From Microbotryum silenes-acaulis (Eukaryota > Basidiomycota > Microbotryomycetes > Microbotryales > Microbotryaceae): a DNA stretch of 64,000 bases. The stretch spans positions 620,001-684,000 of the forward strand of contig QPFY01000005.1 in NCBI GenBank assembly GCA_003665825.1, given 5' to 3'. Below are positions 33,917-45,338 of the stretch, in pieces (positions within the stretch are counted from its first letter, which is position 1; each line of letters starts with the position of its first letter). The position numbers were made by a program, and so were the translations under genes. The notes below the pieces were generated by a model. That model was not told the DNA's origin and did no database searches. It saw only the letters and a list, made by a program, of their open reading frames with translations.

Positions 33917-34542
33917 CCTGCATCACATATGGGGTCTTGTTCCTGAACAACTCCGCTGTTCCCTCTCAACGTTCTCAAAGAGACACTCAAGAACACAACA
34001 TTCGTATCTCGACATCCTTCGCTACACCCTGCTGCTGTCCCTCCTGTTTCTGCGGAGGGTAGAAAGGGGCCGTCGTTCGTGCATAAGTAATTCAGTGCCC
34101 AAAACTAGTAATTTAGTGCCCAAAACTCGTAATTAAGTGCCCAAACCCCTTTCTATAATATCGTGCTCTTGTTCCTGCTAAGCAAGAGGCATGATCGGTA
34201 GACGCATGCAGCGGCGACGTCAGGACTATAGTGCAGCAACGTGGCAGCTCCTCTGGCTTGCCCCGTTGAACTACACTTCACTACGCATTTCTCCGGCCGG
34301 AGACTCCGGACTCGACCCAAAGATCTGGTCTCTACATCAACATCTACATCACTCTCTACTATCTACTAACTTCTAATCTACTAATGTCTAAGAAGAGGGA
34401 CCGCGTCGCGGGACTCGGATGAGCCCGCGCCGAGTGACCCACATACGTCATCGTGTTGTCCTAGGTTGTCTTCACACGCCTCCGGGAGTTCCTGACCTTG
34501 ATTCACCATCGGGGTCAGACTGCAAACCCGTACGAATCACCG
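33917..34542. other. Intergenic with a short tandem repeat
   Basis: No gene supported. Contains the three-copy repeat listed separately and the 3' flank of the Myb/SANT gene. Base composition becomes more AT-rich than in neighbouring genes. Confidence 0.5.
34086..34148. repeat. Three-copy 21-bp tandem repeat
   Basis: Unit AGTAATTnAGTGCCCAAAACT, repeated three times with few changes (the last copy begins CGTAATT and ends AAACCC). It marks the border between the Myb/SANT gene and the HNH-like pair. Function unknown; such units can be mobile-element ends or chance minisatellites. Confidence 0.9.
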
Positions 34543-34558
34543 AACTCGATAGATCACG

Positions 34559-35722
34559 ATGAGCACGGTCTACAACACCAACACCAAGTTCCTCGAGCAC
34601 TGGGCCGACTCACCAATGATTACCATCTTTGCAGATGTCGTTGATAAATCCCAGCCGATGGTCATTGCTACCGTCCCGATCAAGTGGTATGCTCAGTCGA
34701 AGCCGACGTTCGAGTGGAGCCATGTACATCGAATCGCACAGATGGCGGTGGTCGAGTCAGGCCACTTGCAAGCTCGAGCGAGTCGTCATGACCACGGCAC
34801 CAGCAGCGGGCCATTAGACCTTTGTGCTCGACAATCGAGATCTCGTCCAGGGTTAGTCATGCCGAATGTTCGCCTCGCCTTGGTGGTCCCACTTGCTGCT
34901 CCGTACTGATTGCGTGCTGTACCCACGCCGCTCGATGAAGATATGTCTCGCTTCAATCTCGTCGTTGGACCGATCGGCAAGAGCAAGTACCGCCTGCCGA
35001 GGTGCCTCCTCTACCGATTGTCAGTCACAGCACGATGAGCAACTCGGAGCGCTCCTCGGAGAGCGGCCAAGTGAGTCGAATGTTCGCTATGTCCACCCTT
35101 TAGTCCTTTTTGTGTCGCTTGAATAACGCAATCCAACTCTTCGTGCTCTCTTCCTAGTCTTCATACCGCAGGGCGATCTTGAAGCGTGACCAAAATTGCC
35201 TAGTCACTGGCCTACCTCACCAATACAGTGTCGCCTATCACATCGTCCCCATGAGCCGCGAAGATGCTAGTACTGCTCGCTACTCCTCTCGTGAATCCTC
35301 GCTGCTTACCTTTGTCACTGGTCCCAACTACTGCAGGTCTGGGAGGAGTTGGGCGTGGGGGAGCGCTACGAAGCGTCATGCGGTTTGCTGCTCGACTGCA
35401 CCTTGCATGTCATGTTCGACTACTATGCCTGGGCACTCTACCCCTCGGATTCAGTACCGTGGGGCTTACTTTTCTTGTCTTTGGCGTGCTTGGTCATATT
35501 GATGCCACCGGCATTTCACGTCTACCGCAGGGCGGAGAATACGTGGTTCATGTCTTCCACCCCACCATTGAATCATTCTACGGTGCCCGCCAGGGCCAAG
35601 TGATTTCGCGTTCCAGATTCAATGCCGAGGATGATTCTGCTCTTCCCAACGATGAGCTGCTTCTTTGGCAGTATCGCCAATGCGTGCTGCTGAATCTGCG
35701 TGGTGTCGCTGTCCCTGAGTGA
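34559..35722 (+). pseudogene. HNH-endonuclease-like gene, copy A (damaged)
   Basis: Tandem relative of copy B. It starts MSTVYNTNTKFLEHWADSPM and holds MVIATVPIKWYAQSKPTFEW. Compared with copy B it lacks 8 bases near 34765, which shifts the frame. In the realigned frame a TAG at 34816 then follows AAPAAG-type residues, so it is closed there. Later exon-like blocks are still readable. One is RDQNCLVTGLPHQYSVAYHIVPM (about 35180-35250), resembling the HNH_2 pattern of Cys-x-x-TG then HI-P. Another is CGLLLDCTLHVMFDYYAWALYP. The last is a C-terminal block ending LLNLRGVAVPE. Fungal HNH_2 proteins of this form are common and of unknown role. I read copy A as a pseudogene. Confidence 0.6.
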
Positions 35723-36255
35723 GCCCAAGTTTTCGATACCTGTGCGACCCAAACGTTTGTTTCGCCAATTCATCCATGGTACCGTACCCGCAGGACTACG
35801 TCTAGTGAATGACGAATATGGTTGGGTGATCGAGCATTTTGTGACTAACTGTGTATTCGCCATGTATGATTGTGCTTTTCGCAAAGACACTGAATGCCTC
35901 TGGTCAGCTGCTCACGGTGGGTGGTCGGCGGATCTGTGAAACAAATATTGTTCCCCCTTCAAAGCTCTCTTGGCGCCTGTGAGACGAGAGCTGCAACAGT
36001 CACAAAGTTAAAACTGGCCGTAGTGTATGCTGAGCGCTGGCCAGACGTACCGCTGGCTCCAGACTGTCAAGTAGGCATGAATGAGAATGAGGATTGTACT
36101 ACTGCAAGTTCTGCGAGCTGCCCGAGGGGGCGCATGGTGATTACGGTTACGGTATCTCATCGACTCATCTGACGTTTTGCCAAGGCCCCGTCTGCACCCG
36201 CTAATGCGTCCCAACTCACATCACCCATACAATCGACTTTCACCGCTTGGGGAAG
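35723..36255. other. Spacer between the HNH-like copies
   Basis: About 530 bases, no gene recognised. It separates the two related genes and does not show a third copy. Confidence 0.4.
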
Positions 36256-37402
36256 ATGGAACTAGTCTTCGACACCAACAACAAATTCCTCGAGTACTGG
36301 GCCACTCGCCAATGATCACCGTCACTGCAGATGTCATTGATATTTCCCAGCCGATGGTCATTGCTACTGTTCCGATGAAGTGGCATGCTCGGTCGAAGCC
36401 GACGTTCAAATGGGACCATGTCCATCGAGTCGCACAGATGACGGTAGTTGAGTCAGGCCACGTGCTCAATGACAAGCTCGAGCAAGTCGACATGACCACG
36501 GCACCGGCAGCGGGCAAGTATCGCTTCGTTACGGATGAGGATTGTGAGCCGAATTAGCACAGGTCACAACACCTCCTAATCCCTAGCGTTGGTCGTACGG
36601 TGCTTGGCTCTCTCTTTTCTGAACAGGCGCATCGCACTTCATGCTTGTCGCCGGACCCATTAGCAAACGCCCCTACCGTCTCCCGGCGTGCATCGCTGGA
36701 TGCGGCGACAGCAGCACCGTAAGCAACTCCGAGAGGTCTTCAGAGACTGGCCAGGTAAGTACCACCACTACTGTGTCCGACCGATGTATGATCTCCAAAA
36801 CTTCCCTTCGCAACGCATCAATTTCTTCCACAGTCCCCATTTCACAAGGCGCTCCTCGCCCGTGACCAAAAATGTCTGGTCACGGGGCTCCCACTCGAAT
36901 GCACCCTCGCATGCCACATCATCCCAATGAATCGCCAAGACGTGGGTCCCAGTTTTATCTGATCGACATTTATTTCACGTGATTGTCACCGCTGAATCGA
37001 CGAACGCGCCGGCAGATCTGGGATCAATATACTGTCACGGACCCATATCACATGTCCTGCGGCCTCTCCTTATCCCCAACGATGCATAAGATGTTCGACC
37101 ACTATGTCTGGTCGCTTTATCCATTGGAAGTGAGTTTCGTTTGGCTCAATTGCTCCGTCGTCATGCAAGCGTCAAGGGCTCACTCAATCAACGACAATTT
37201 CATTACCGAAAAGGGCGGCAACTACGTCGTTCATTGCTTTGAGCCGTCAGCCGAACATTTCAACCGTCTCCATGGCCAAAGCATCGGGCGGGAAGCATTC
37301 CATACCAGCGAGGATCAGAATTTGCCTGGGGCCGCGTACCTGCTTTGGCACTACCAGCAGTGTGTTCTGATGCACATCCGAGGAATTGCTGTCCGCGAGT
37401 GA
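36256..37402 (+). pseudogene. HNH-endonuclease-like gene, copy B (probably damaged)
   Basis: Blocks in order: an N-terminal start (MELVFDTNNKFLEYWA), then MVIATVPMKWHARSKPTFKW and VVESGHVLNDKLEQVDMTTA. Next comes FMLVAGPISKRPYRLP, then RDQKCLVTGLPLECTLACHIIPMN, the HNH_2-like core. CGLSLSPTMHKMFDHYVWSLYP is the typical 'LspxlHxxFD' block. The last exon holds YLLWHYQQCVLMHIRGIAVRE. Relative to copy A one base is missing after FLEYWA (about 36302), so the N-terminal exon shifts frame. Downstream blocks look better kept than in copy A. An internal start could still give a protein, so the pseudogene label is tentative. Confidence 0.55.
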
Positions 37403-38036
37403 GCATCGTTCAACGCCTAAACGTGTGATTTTATCCGTGCTGACCTCAGTCACCATACGATCTGGTGTACCAACACTGTCGGACATCTTTTATTCGCAGA
37501 CCTCTGCCATTTTGATCCTACTCAGCACCGTCGAACACCTCCCTGGCCGGTCCCATCGGACCATCCTGAACCTCTGCCCACCCCACCCCACCATGAAGTT
37601 GCATCACCGTCGGCCCCGCTGATGCCCCCGCGCACTACCTCTTTACATTTGGCAGGCGTTCCCTAATTCATCACTCGGCGCGACCATTCAACGCCCACCT
37701 AGGCTCTATGATAAGCCAGACTTCTATTTCACTTATTTGATCAAGTCTGAGGCCCCAGCCACATAGGCCACCGAAAGGGAACAGTAATCGAGTTGTAACT
37801 TGATTATTTGAACAAATTGTGCCCATTGGCCCCTGACTATGACACAGTCACGCCCTAGTGCGTATTGAAGACCACATCTTCAAAAAGCCTGAATTCTCTT
37901 GAGGGCTCGTAGGTGACCCCGAGCTCGAATCCTTCCCGTCCGCGTATCTGACTGGGCGTTCGTATTCCAACTCCCCTGAGATCCCTCGCATCACAGAAGA
38001 AAATACCAGATCCGCGACACTCGTGTGTGGGCTGAA
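37403..38036. other. Intergenic, no gene recognised
   Basis: About 630 bases with relatively AT-rich stretches near 37650-37870. I see no coding region, LTR or repeat that I can support. Confidence 0.4.
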
Positions 38037-41000
38037 TTACAACTCGACATCCATCGCTACAGACTGCTGCCCCTGTTGTTTCTGCATCGTCTTCCAGTAC
38101 AAGTAATCGAGCGAATGCGTAGGCTTGAGATCTTTCGTCATGTCGTTCGGGGAAGGCTTGTCGGGGAGACCAGGTGTGGTGAACCAGAGTACGTCGCCGA
38201 ACTCGTCGGTGCGGAGTTTGGATTCTGTTTTCGAGGAGATACGGAAGAATAAATCAGTATCAGTATTCAAATGAAAGGGAGAAAGTGGGCAACGACTTAC
38301 GAATCTGAGGGGGCAAAGCCGTGAAGCGCTGTTCCTTCTGCGCCGTCATCTCAACAGGAGTGAACATGCCCGCGGAATGCAAGAACGGCATAGGGGGCGG
38401 AGGCGGAGGAGCATTCACCACACTCTGACCACTATAACCCTGCACATACGTCGTCGGTCTTCCGAGCGAATCCGGTGGTAAAGGATGCACTTCTTCAGGC
38501 TGTACGGAAGAATGATGAGCTGCTCCACTCGGCGGTGGTCGAGGTAGATCGAATTCGCTCATTGGCGTGGAGGTCTTGACGGGTTGAGGATTGACGTTGG
38601 GGTTCAAAGGCGCCGAGGAACGGTATCGACCTGCTGTAGCATTCGTATTGGACGACGACGTCTCCTTCTCGTTCGATTTACCCGCATTCCCTCCAGCCCC
38701 ACCTGAAGGTGCTTCATCCAACGCCTCCCCAAACCGACCCGGGCCTTCGATCCCTCTGAAGAAAGGACTCGGGTACCTCGGCAACGTCACTGGATCCCCA
38801 CCCGGGAACGTCACTAGCGCATATTCTTGTTTCCTAATCTCCTCCGGCACGCACGAATTCCAATTCTTGATCTTCTTGAAGCTATGGATCTCATCCTTGT
38901 ACCGATGTTCGACGACGTACAAAGGCAGCGATTCGTCCCATACAGGAGCCTTGGGTCGACCTCGGATGTAACGCGTGAAGAACATGACGAAGCAACGATC
39001 GATGAAATCCTCGATCGCGTGATCGACGAATTGACCCGACTTGAAGACCTCGCCTTCGTAGAACGTGCGCGACTTGGGGTGGACCGTCTCCTCGGGTCGA
39101 TAGTACCAACACACGGACAAGCATCGTTGAGGCGAGTCCATCCGTTTGTAAACTTTGAAGATCTGCGCGATGATGGGTTTCGCGGGGTTTTCCGGGTTGA
39201 GCAAATGGCACCAATCGCCGACGCGCAGGACTTGGCCTTTGAAGTTGATGTGGTCAAGGAAGATCTTGTCCTTCATCGATATACGCGTTTGCGCCGTCTT
39301 GGGTTCACCATCGACCGGGTCCTTGCCTTCGCAATTCCCCGGGCCCAATTTGACCGACGATAAAGCGGGCACGGTCAAGTTCTGCGGTCGAGGCGTGAGC
39401 GAGGACACCCGTTTGGTCAACTCTTGATACACGCGCTGCAGGACGACCAAATCGGCGTATTCCGAATTCGATTCTCCAGGTTGAGTGAACAACTTGGCGT
39501 TCTCGAACAGGCGAAAGAGATCGCGATCAAACATCTCGGGTGACTCGTATGCTCGCGCATGGACGCGAGCTTCAATCGTATCGAGCGCCACCGGGTCGTC
39601 GACCTGGTCGTAATACTCGGGCCGCTCGGAGAGCGTCATGTACGGTGCAGCGAGTCGTCGTCCTTCGGAATCGGTGTAGTCGCGCAAGGTGTAGAGCACC
39701 TCGAGATACAAGGACGTGGGGTCGCCTTCGATCTCGCCGCCCATCCAGCCCGATTCGACATCGGTCAAGGTACCATTCGGCAATTCACGAGCGACTGGTT
39801 GAGGGGCGGGCTCTGACACGTGGGCTACGGGGGTCGGAGCTGGACTGGGTCGATGCTGTTGAGGTGGGGCGGGTCCTGGGACGGGGGCTTGGGCGGGCGG
39901 TGGGGGTGCGGCAGCCGAGGCCGAGTCATGCGTCCCTGTCGCGGGGCTGGGGGTTGCGTCACGCGACGTGGCCATCGTTTGCGGAATCGCAGCCGAAGTT
40001 GGTACCGGTGAGGGTGCCGCAGACGGAGTATGCGCAGGTTGAGGGGACGGTGCCGAAGATGACGGATGCGGCGCGCCAAGTGTTGAAGGGGCAAGGGCGG
40101 GTGTGATGACCGGTGAGGAAGCTGCCGAGGAGGACGCGGACGCGCCGGGTGGTTTGATGGCCAGCTTGAGGGTCAAAGGTGCTGAACCCGGTGTTTGAGA
40201 ATGCGGTAGCGGAGGCAGTGACTGCAAGGGTTGCGGATGGCTGGAAGGGAACGAGGTCGAAGCGACGTTGAGTCGGATCTTGGGCATGGACGAGAACTCT
40301 GACGAGGTCGGGGAGGGAGCGCCCGAAGAACCGGAGTGAGGTGCGAGGGCCGCGGACATGATCTTGATGCGCTTGTGGCCCCCATCGCCGACGGGGACGG
40401 GTGCGGCGGTCGTGTTGGAGCCCGAAGCGTACTCGCCGACTGCAGAGTTGGGGGTGGTAAAGGAACCTGCTGCCTGGGCTGGGTTCAGCATCCCCGGTCG
40501 CGGCAACTGCTCGAGCGGAGGCAAGGGCGGGACCATGTCTTTCCACATGCGCTCCATGTGTCTCTGTGTGGGGTGAGAAAGAGGTGAGCTTGGGTCACAC
40601 GCAGAATGGAAAGCCGTGAAGTGTTGTGTGTACGAACCTGGAGTTTATCGGCGTCGTTGTAGACCTGGGACCCGACCTCGTTGTACTCCCTGGCGTTGGA
40701 CCAGACGAGGAAGAGATCGTAGGCTACGGCATGGGGGGACGAGTATCTCGAGTTGTGCAGACTTTGCTGTAGAGGTGCACAGCAACCGGGAGGGGTGTGG
40801 TCAGTTCGGCTCGGCTCGACTTGGGCGGTGGTGGGCGCGTCGTGCGAAACACGCCGTCGTGCTACGAGATCAACGCACCATGATGGGGTTCAAAGCCCTG
40901 GGTTCCTTGATAAAGACGTAATAGTCGGAATAGATGGTCGGGTCGGGCAGGTCGCGGAAGATGGTCGAGTAGTACCGCCTCGGGGTCGAGTGGGTCGACA

Positions 41001-41061
41001 GCTGCATCAACGCCTTGATCAGCGTCACCAGTCTGTGGGAAATTTCCGGTGAGAGGGGCAT
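38037..41061 (-). CDS. RSC1: RSC complex subunit with two bromodomains and a BAH domain (Rsc1/Rsc2)
   Basis: Chromatin-remodelling subunit that reads acetylated histones; the RSC/PBAF polybromo counterpart. Exons (minus): 41061-40879, 40766-40638, 40563-38301, 38224-38037, giving 920 residues. Bromodomain 1 lies within about residues 1-105 (YSDYYVFIKEP, LFLVWSNAREYNE). A long Ser/Pro/Ala-rich linker follows. Bromodomain 2 is at about 384-490 (YMTLSERPEYYDQVDDP, LFRLFENAKLFTQPGESNSEY). The BAH domain is at about 540-665 (VLRVGDWCHLL, IFKVYKRMDSPQRCLSVCWYYRPEE, YIRGRPK). A Pro-rich part and a short conserved C-terminal tail close it. The start ATG is the only one leading into bromodomain 1. Rsc1 and Rsc2 are yeast duplicates, so one basidiomycete gene covers both. 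Confidence 0.94.
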
Positions 41062-41476
41062 GGTGGGAGGATCGCTTCAGGATGAGGTGGTGACCATTCG
41101 GTGGTGTGGCGCCTTGGAGTGGTGGGCGTGGTACGACGTGACGCGTCGGCGCACGAATCGGCTTTCTGTGTTTGGGCCAGAGTCGCAGAAGGCTGAGCGC
41201 GGTGAGCAGCGCCAGTCGATCGCCTGCCTGGCAGTTGCCTGGCTTGACGAGCTCGACACTACTTGGCGTTTGGACTACATTTGGCCCTTGATTTGGCTTC
41301 ACTCTGCTTCACGGGGCACCGGCAGCGAATAGAGCATCCACACCACCACCTCTCCCGCATACGACACCCCAGTATCTCACACACCACCACCTCTTCGTGG
41401 AAGGGGGTCCATCGCCACAACGTCCTGCAGCGCTTCAACACGGATGCAGGACTTGCCATACGACGAATCGAGCCAC
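41062..41476. promoter_or_regulatory. Divergent RSC1/MED21 promoter region
   Basis: About 415 bases between divergent starts of a chromatin-remodelling and a Mediator gene. No specific factor site identified. Confidence 0.5.
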
Positions 41477-42250
41477 AGTCAGTGTGCCCTCTGCATCATA
41501 GAGCATTCTATCATAGTCTGACACGGCTCGGTCCTCTACAGTGGACCGTCTTACACAAGCAGCCAACTCAGTCGATGATGTAAGACCCCCGCAGACGTGC
41601 TCTGTCTTTTCCCCCACACGAGCGTCGAATCTGACCTTCATCCCCGACCCCTCGCCTTCTCTCTCCACAACAACAGCTCATCAAGATCATGTACTCGACC
41701 TTATCCTACCTCACCCGCAAGGCCAACTTCAAGCCCCTCGACCCCAAGTTCCCCGTCACCCAGACCGTACCGGACTTGGACCCACCTCACGTGTTTCAAG
41801 GTCAGCCTTGACCTGCTTTCATCTGCGCACATATCATCATTCCTGACACTACGATGATTCCTGTCGGTCAGAAAACACCAACGAACTTGTTGCCGATTTC
41901 ATACGCAAAGCCAAGCAACTCGAATACCTCATCGCCGTACTCCCCTCCACCACTACTTTATCGGACCTCTCCGATCCATCGGGCACGAATGCCCAATTCG
42001 ATCCGGAATTCGAGCAACTGGAGAAGGAAATTCAACAGAGCAACAAGGAGTACCTAGAGGCGTTGCAGTTGGCAGGTAAGACGCCCGGCAAAACCGAGCC
42101 AGGTGAAGAACCTGTTCCCGAGTCGAGCACTGACGGCGTGGCTATCCTTGACCTGTTACAGAGACGCTCCACGCCCAGATCCAAGCCTCACTCAAAGCAG
42201 CTCTCGAAACGAGGGCAATCCCAGCTCCTCCAGAGTCCGTAGTCAGCTGA
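41477..42250 (+). CDS. MED21: Mediator complex subunit 21 (Med21/Srb7)
   Basis: Middle-module subunit that pairs with Med7 in a coiled coil and contributes to polymerase II recruitment. Exons: 41477, 41542-41579, 41677-41800, 41872-42075, 42162-42250, giving 151 residues, typical for Med21. It begins MDRLTQAANSVDD, like the family's 'MxDRLTQLQ'. LIKIMYSTLSYLTRK follows, then ENTNELVADFIRKAKQLEYLIAVLP, the conserved middle block. A C-terminal coiled coil closes it (FEQLEKEIQQSNKEYLEALQL). No ATG is present in phase before DRLTQ. The exon begins TGGACCG right after a CAG acceptor, so the start codon is probably split, with the A at 41477 before a GTCAGT donor. That donor choice is the least secure part. 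Confidence 0.85.
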
Positions 42251-42634
42251 GGTCCTCGGCTTGTTTCGAAAAAGTGCCTCATTCGTCCGCGGTCGAACAG
42301 CAACTCACTCTGCAAACCCATCTCGCAAGCATTTCCGCACATATACAATGTTGTAATGAGTATTTCCTATCTCAGATCTGCTCAGGAACGGATAATATGC
42401 CGTTTTGGATCGACTCGCCGAGGTGTCGTTCAGCTGCGAACCGGTGCTTTGATGAGTTTTCCACTCACCGAACGCCCCAAAAATTGTGGAAAACTCAGGT
42501 TTTACAGTAGGAGGTCTTTCGAACTGAAACGGGAATGGGACTTAGGCCACAGTGCAGCGACGACTGTCAGCTCCGCTCCACCGCTCCTCTGCCGCTCGCT
42601 CCACCCCCCACCACTCCGAATCCCGAGGCCAACG
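42251..42634. other. Intergenic, no gene recognised
   Basis: MED21 3' flank and upstream region of the next gene. Nothing else supported. Confidence 0.5.
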
Positions 42635-43341
42635 ATGAGCCCATCGCAAGGCCTGTTCTACTACCCAGGTCGACTCCGCATCCCAGAAGCATCCATCATT
42701 ACCGAACTCGTCACCTTGTACCCGCATGAGCTGGTCCTGCTTTCCCTCTCGGACCCTGGCATCCATCCGACGTTGCAAGGTCAAGTCGTGCGACGGCGAG
42801 CTATTCAAGAGCAAGAGCATGCCATCCAGGCGGCATCGCTCGTGATCAACATCTTGAGCGATGTTCAGGCTAGTGTAGTGGATCAAGTCAAGAGCTCGTT
42901 GTATTCTGGGTGAGTGAGTGGGACGTAGCTCTCCCAAAATGGGTCGTTGCGTACAGAACATCTCCCCACATCGCCCCTCTTCCGACCGCTGGGTGTATGC
43001 ACTCCCTGGCTGACCCATCTCCTGGGCCAACGATTATCAGAGCAGTCATCTCCTTCTACGACGCCCTCGACGCGTTCCCCTACACAACCCAAAGCAAAGG
43101 ATACCTACCCCTCTCCAAACCACCTCCATCCCCAACCTCCTCATCATCCTCAACGAAAACCCAAAGCTCCACCAGCCTCGAAGCGCCGATCGAAATCGCC
43201 GAACTTCACCTCTTACCCGGGGTCTTGCCGCCTGATCAGAGTGAGAATGCGGGAGTGGACTTGTACAAGGAGAAAGATCCGAATGTGATGCGTTTCAGGG
43301 AGATGATTGAACGTAGGGTCGAGAGATTGAGGGATGGCTAG
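42635..43341 (+). CDS. Hypothetical protein, two exons
   Basis: Exons 42635-42909 and 43041-43341, joined in frame (GT-AG), giving 191 residues. The start, MSPSQGLFYYPGRLRIPEAS, leads into a helical region (ITELVTLYPHELVLLSLSDP, VVRRRAIQEQEHAIQAASLV). After the junction comes AVISFYDALDAFPYTTQSKG, a Ser/Pro-rich spacer and a charged C-terminus (VMRFREMIERRVERLRDG). No signal peptide or membrane helix is visible. I do not recognise the family. Plain in-frame splicing and sensible composition support a real gene. Confidence 0.6.
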
Positions 43342-43651
43342 ACCGCAGAAAGAGGGGTCTCGGCGAGCCGAGAAAAAATGAAGAATTCGCTCGCTCATGT
43401 GGTGCGGGTACCATATGCATATCGCCTCCCACGATGTTGTTTTTGGTCTGAATTGTAGCAGGTGTGAACTTGACACCATCTCGACCTGCTTAGTCCCTAC
43501 GTAGTCTCCTGGCGGATCAAAATTTCGTAGTATTTGGTCGGCATGAATTTTCCGTGTTCTACAGCTTTAGGCGCTCTTCCCAAGCGGCCCGCTTGCCGCC
43601 GCCGAGCTTTTCCTCTTTCTTGCCACGTTTCAACCAAGATCGCAAGCCAAG
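43342..43651. other. Intergenic, no gene recognised
   Basis: About 310 bases holding the 3' flank of the hypothetical gene and the upstream region of the alpha/beta hydrolase. Nothing else supported. Confidence 0.4.
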
Positions 43652-45102
43652 ATGTCGAAGCACTCAACCCGACACACGTTCACGTACAAGACTGAACCAG
43701 TCAATATTCTTTGCGATGTCTATCTACCCGAGTGTGTCCAATACCTCCCAAACGGCTAGCAGGAGAAGCTGCGAACTCGCTCGAAGGGGTGACGATCTTT
43801 TCAGCTGGTCACCAAGACCTAGATGCCATGCCCAGATGCCGAGGCTCATTCCTTCAGAGCTAGAACAGCATTAATATCAACTCCCTCCGGTTCAATGCGT
43901 TGACTATTGACATTCACCCCGTCCTTCCCTGCTTCCCCTCGTTCAAACTCCTCCGCAACTGGCGCCCCACTTCCCTGCCTTGAACCCGCAGCGAAACCAA
44001 ATTCGGCGTCGTCGCTGCATTGACGCGTCAAATCTTGGCTTCGGCAGGTGGCAAGCACTCGGTTGTAGATGATCACAAGCTGCCCGTGTTGATCTACTGG
44101 CATGGTGGTGGACTCACGGCGGGCAATCGACGGGAGTGGACCCCTCACTGGTTGTTCAGTACGCCTGACGAATAGATTCAAAGGCCGTGCAAGAAAGTCT
44201 GACGTGAATTAATCCTTTCCAACAGATGATGCGCTCGATGCTGGCTTTATCATTGTAGGTCTTAACCCGTCTCGCAGGCTTCGCTGAGCTCCACTGATCG
44301 TGGTATCTGCGCGAAACAGGTATCCGCCGACTATCGGCTCCTCACACCCTCGTCGGCACACATCGTCATCGAAGACGCAAAGGATCTCATCGAATGGGTG
44401 CACACCCAACTCAACGTGCACCTCTCCAACATCTCGTCGCAACTCGCGGACGTCGACCGCGTCGCCGTTTCGGGTTCTTCGGCCGGCGGTTACGTCGCTT
44501 ACCAAGCCTGTGTCCACGCCCAACCCACCCCAAAAGCACTTTGTTCGATCTACGGCGCGGGAGGAGATTTCCTACTCGATCATTGTTGCACACCCAAGAC
44601 CGAACCTTGGTACAAGAATCGACCCCTTCTCGCCCTGGACGATCCGCGCTTCCAGGCCATTCATGAAACTTCGAAAACGAAAGCTGCGACAACAGGGACG
44701 GAGAAGACGGACCCTCGCAACGAGTACGCTTTTTTGTTGATGCAAAAAGGTCATTACCTCGATATGGTCTCGGGGGAGAAAGGGCTCGGAGAACGATTGC
44801 GTGGGTTGAAGTATGCCGAGAGGGCAAAAGCCGTTCCCGAACAGGCGAGGATTACGTTCCCTCAGTTCGGGATCGAACAAGCCGAGACGTTCCCTCCGAC
44901 GATTTTCGTACATGGAACTACGGATGATGCTGTCTTGATTGAAGAATCGAGGAATCTGGCCGAGACGTTGAGGAAGAAAGGGACAGTCGAGGTTGAGCTG
45001 TTGGAGTTTGAAACGAAAAACCATATGTTCGATGTCGAGGACGAGTATGTCGACTTGAAGAAGGTGGTGCCGTTCTTGGTTAAGCATATTAATCAGAAGT
45101 GA
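43652..45102 (+). CDS. Alpha/beta-hydrolase fold-3 family esterase/lipase-like protein
   Basis: Likely serine hydrolase; substrate unknown. Recognised exons: one starting MSKHSTRHTFTYKTEPVNIL at 43652, one at 44048-44158, a short one with NDALDAGFII near 44226-44255, and a final one from about 44322 to 45102. HGGG (in LIYWHGGGLTAG) forms the oxyanion hole, GSSAGG the nucleophile elbow with the active Ser. HGTTDD carries the likely acid and NHMF the His. No signal peptide is seen, so it is probably cytosolic. The first junction is uncertain: phase requires a donor after 'CCCGAGT' near 43734 or another small exon in between. Other junctions keep frame. Confidence 0.8.
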
Positions 45103-45338
45103 GGAGGTGCAATGATGCAGGAAGTACTTCATGGGCGACAAGACGGTATACCTCGGGATCGGGAACTCTCACTCCGAGACTCCGAGACTTGCCGGGAAGG
45201 ATCGGGTACAGTCCCGGATCACGTGACGCTATCCCTTCCATGCGTCCGAACAAATCCGACGGTTCGACTCAGTTGCCTCTCTGCTCTTCTTCTCCTCTTT
45301 CCCCCAATCTAGTCTCTCCTCACTTCGGCGAAACGACG

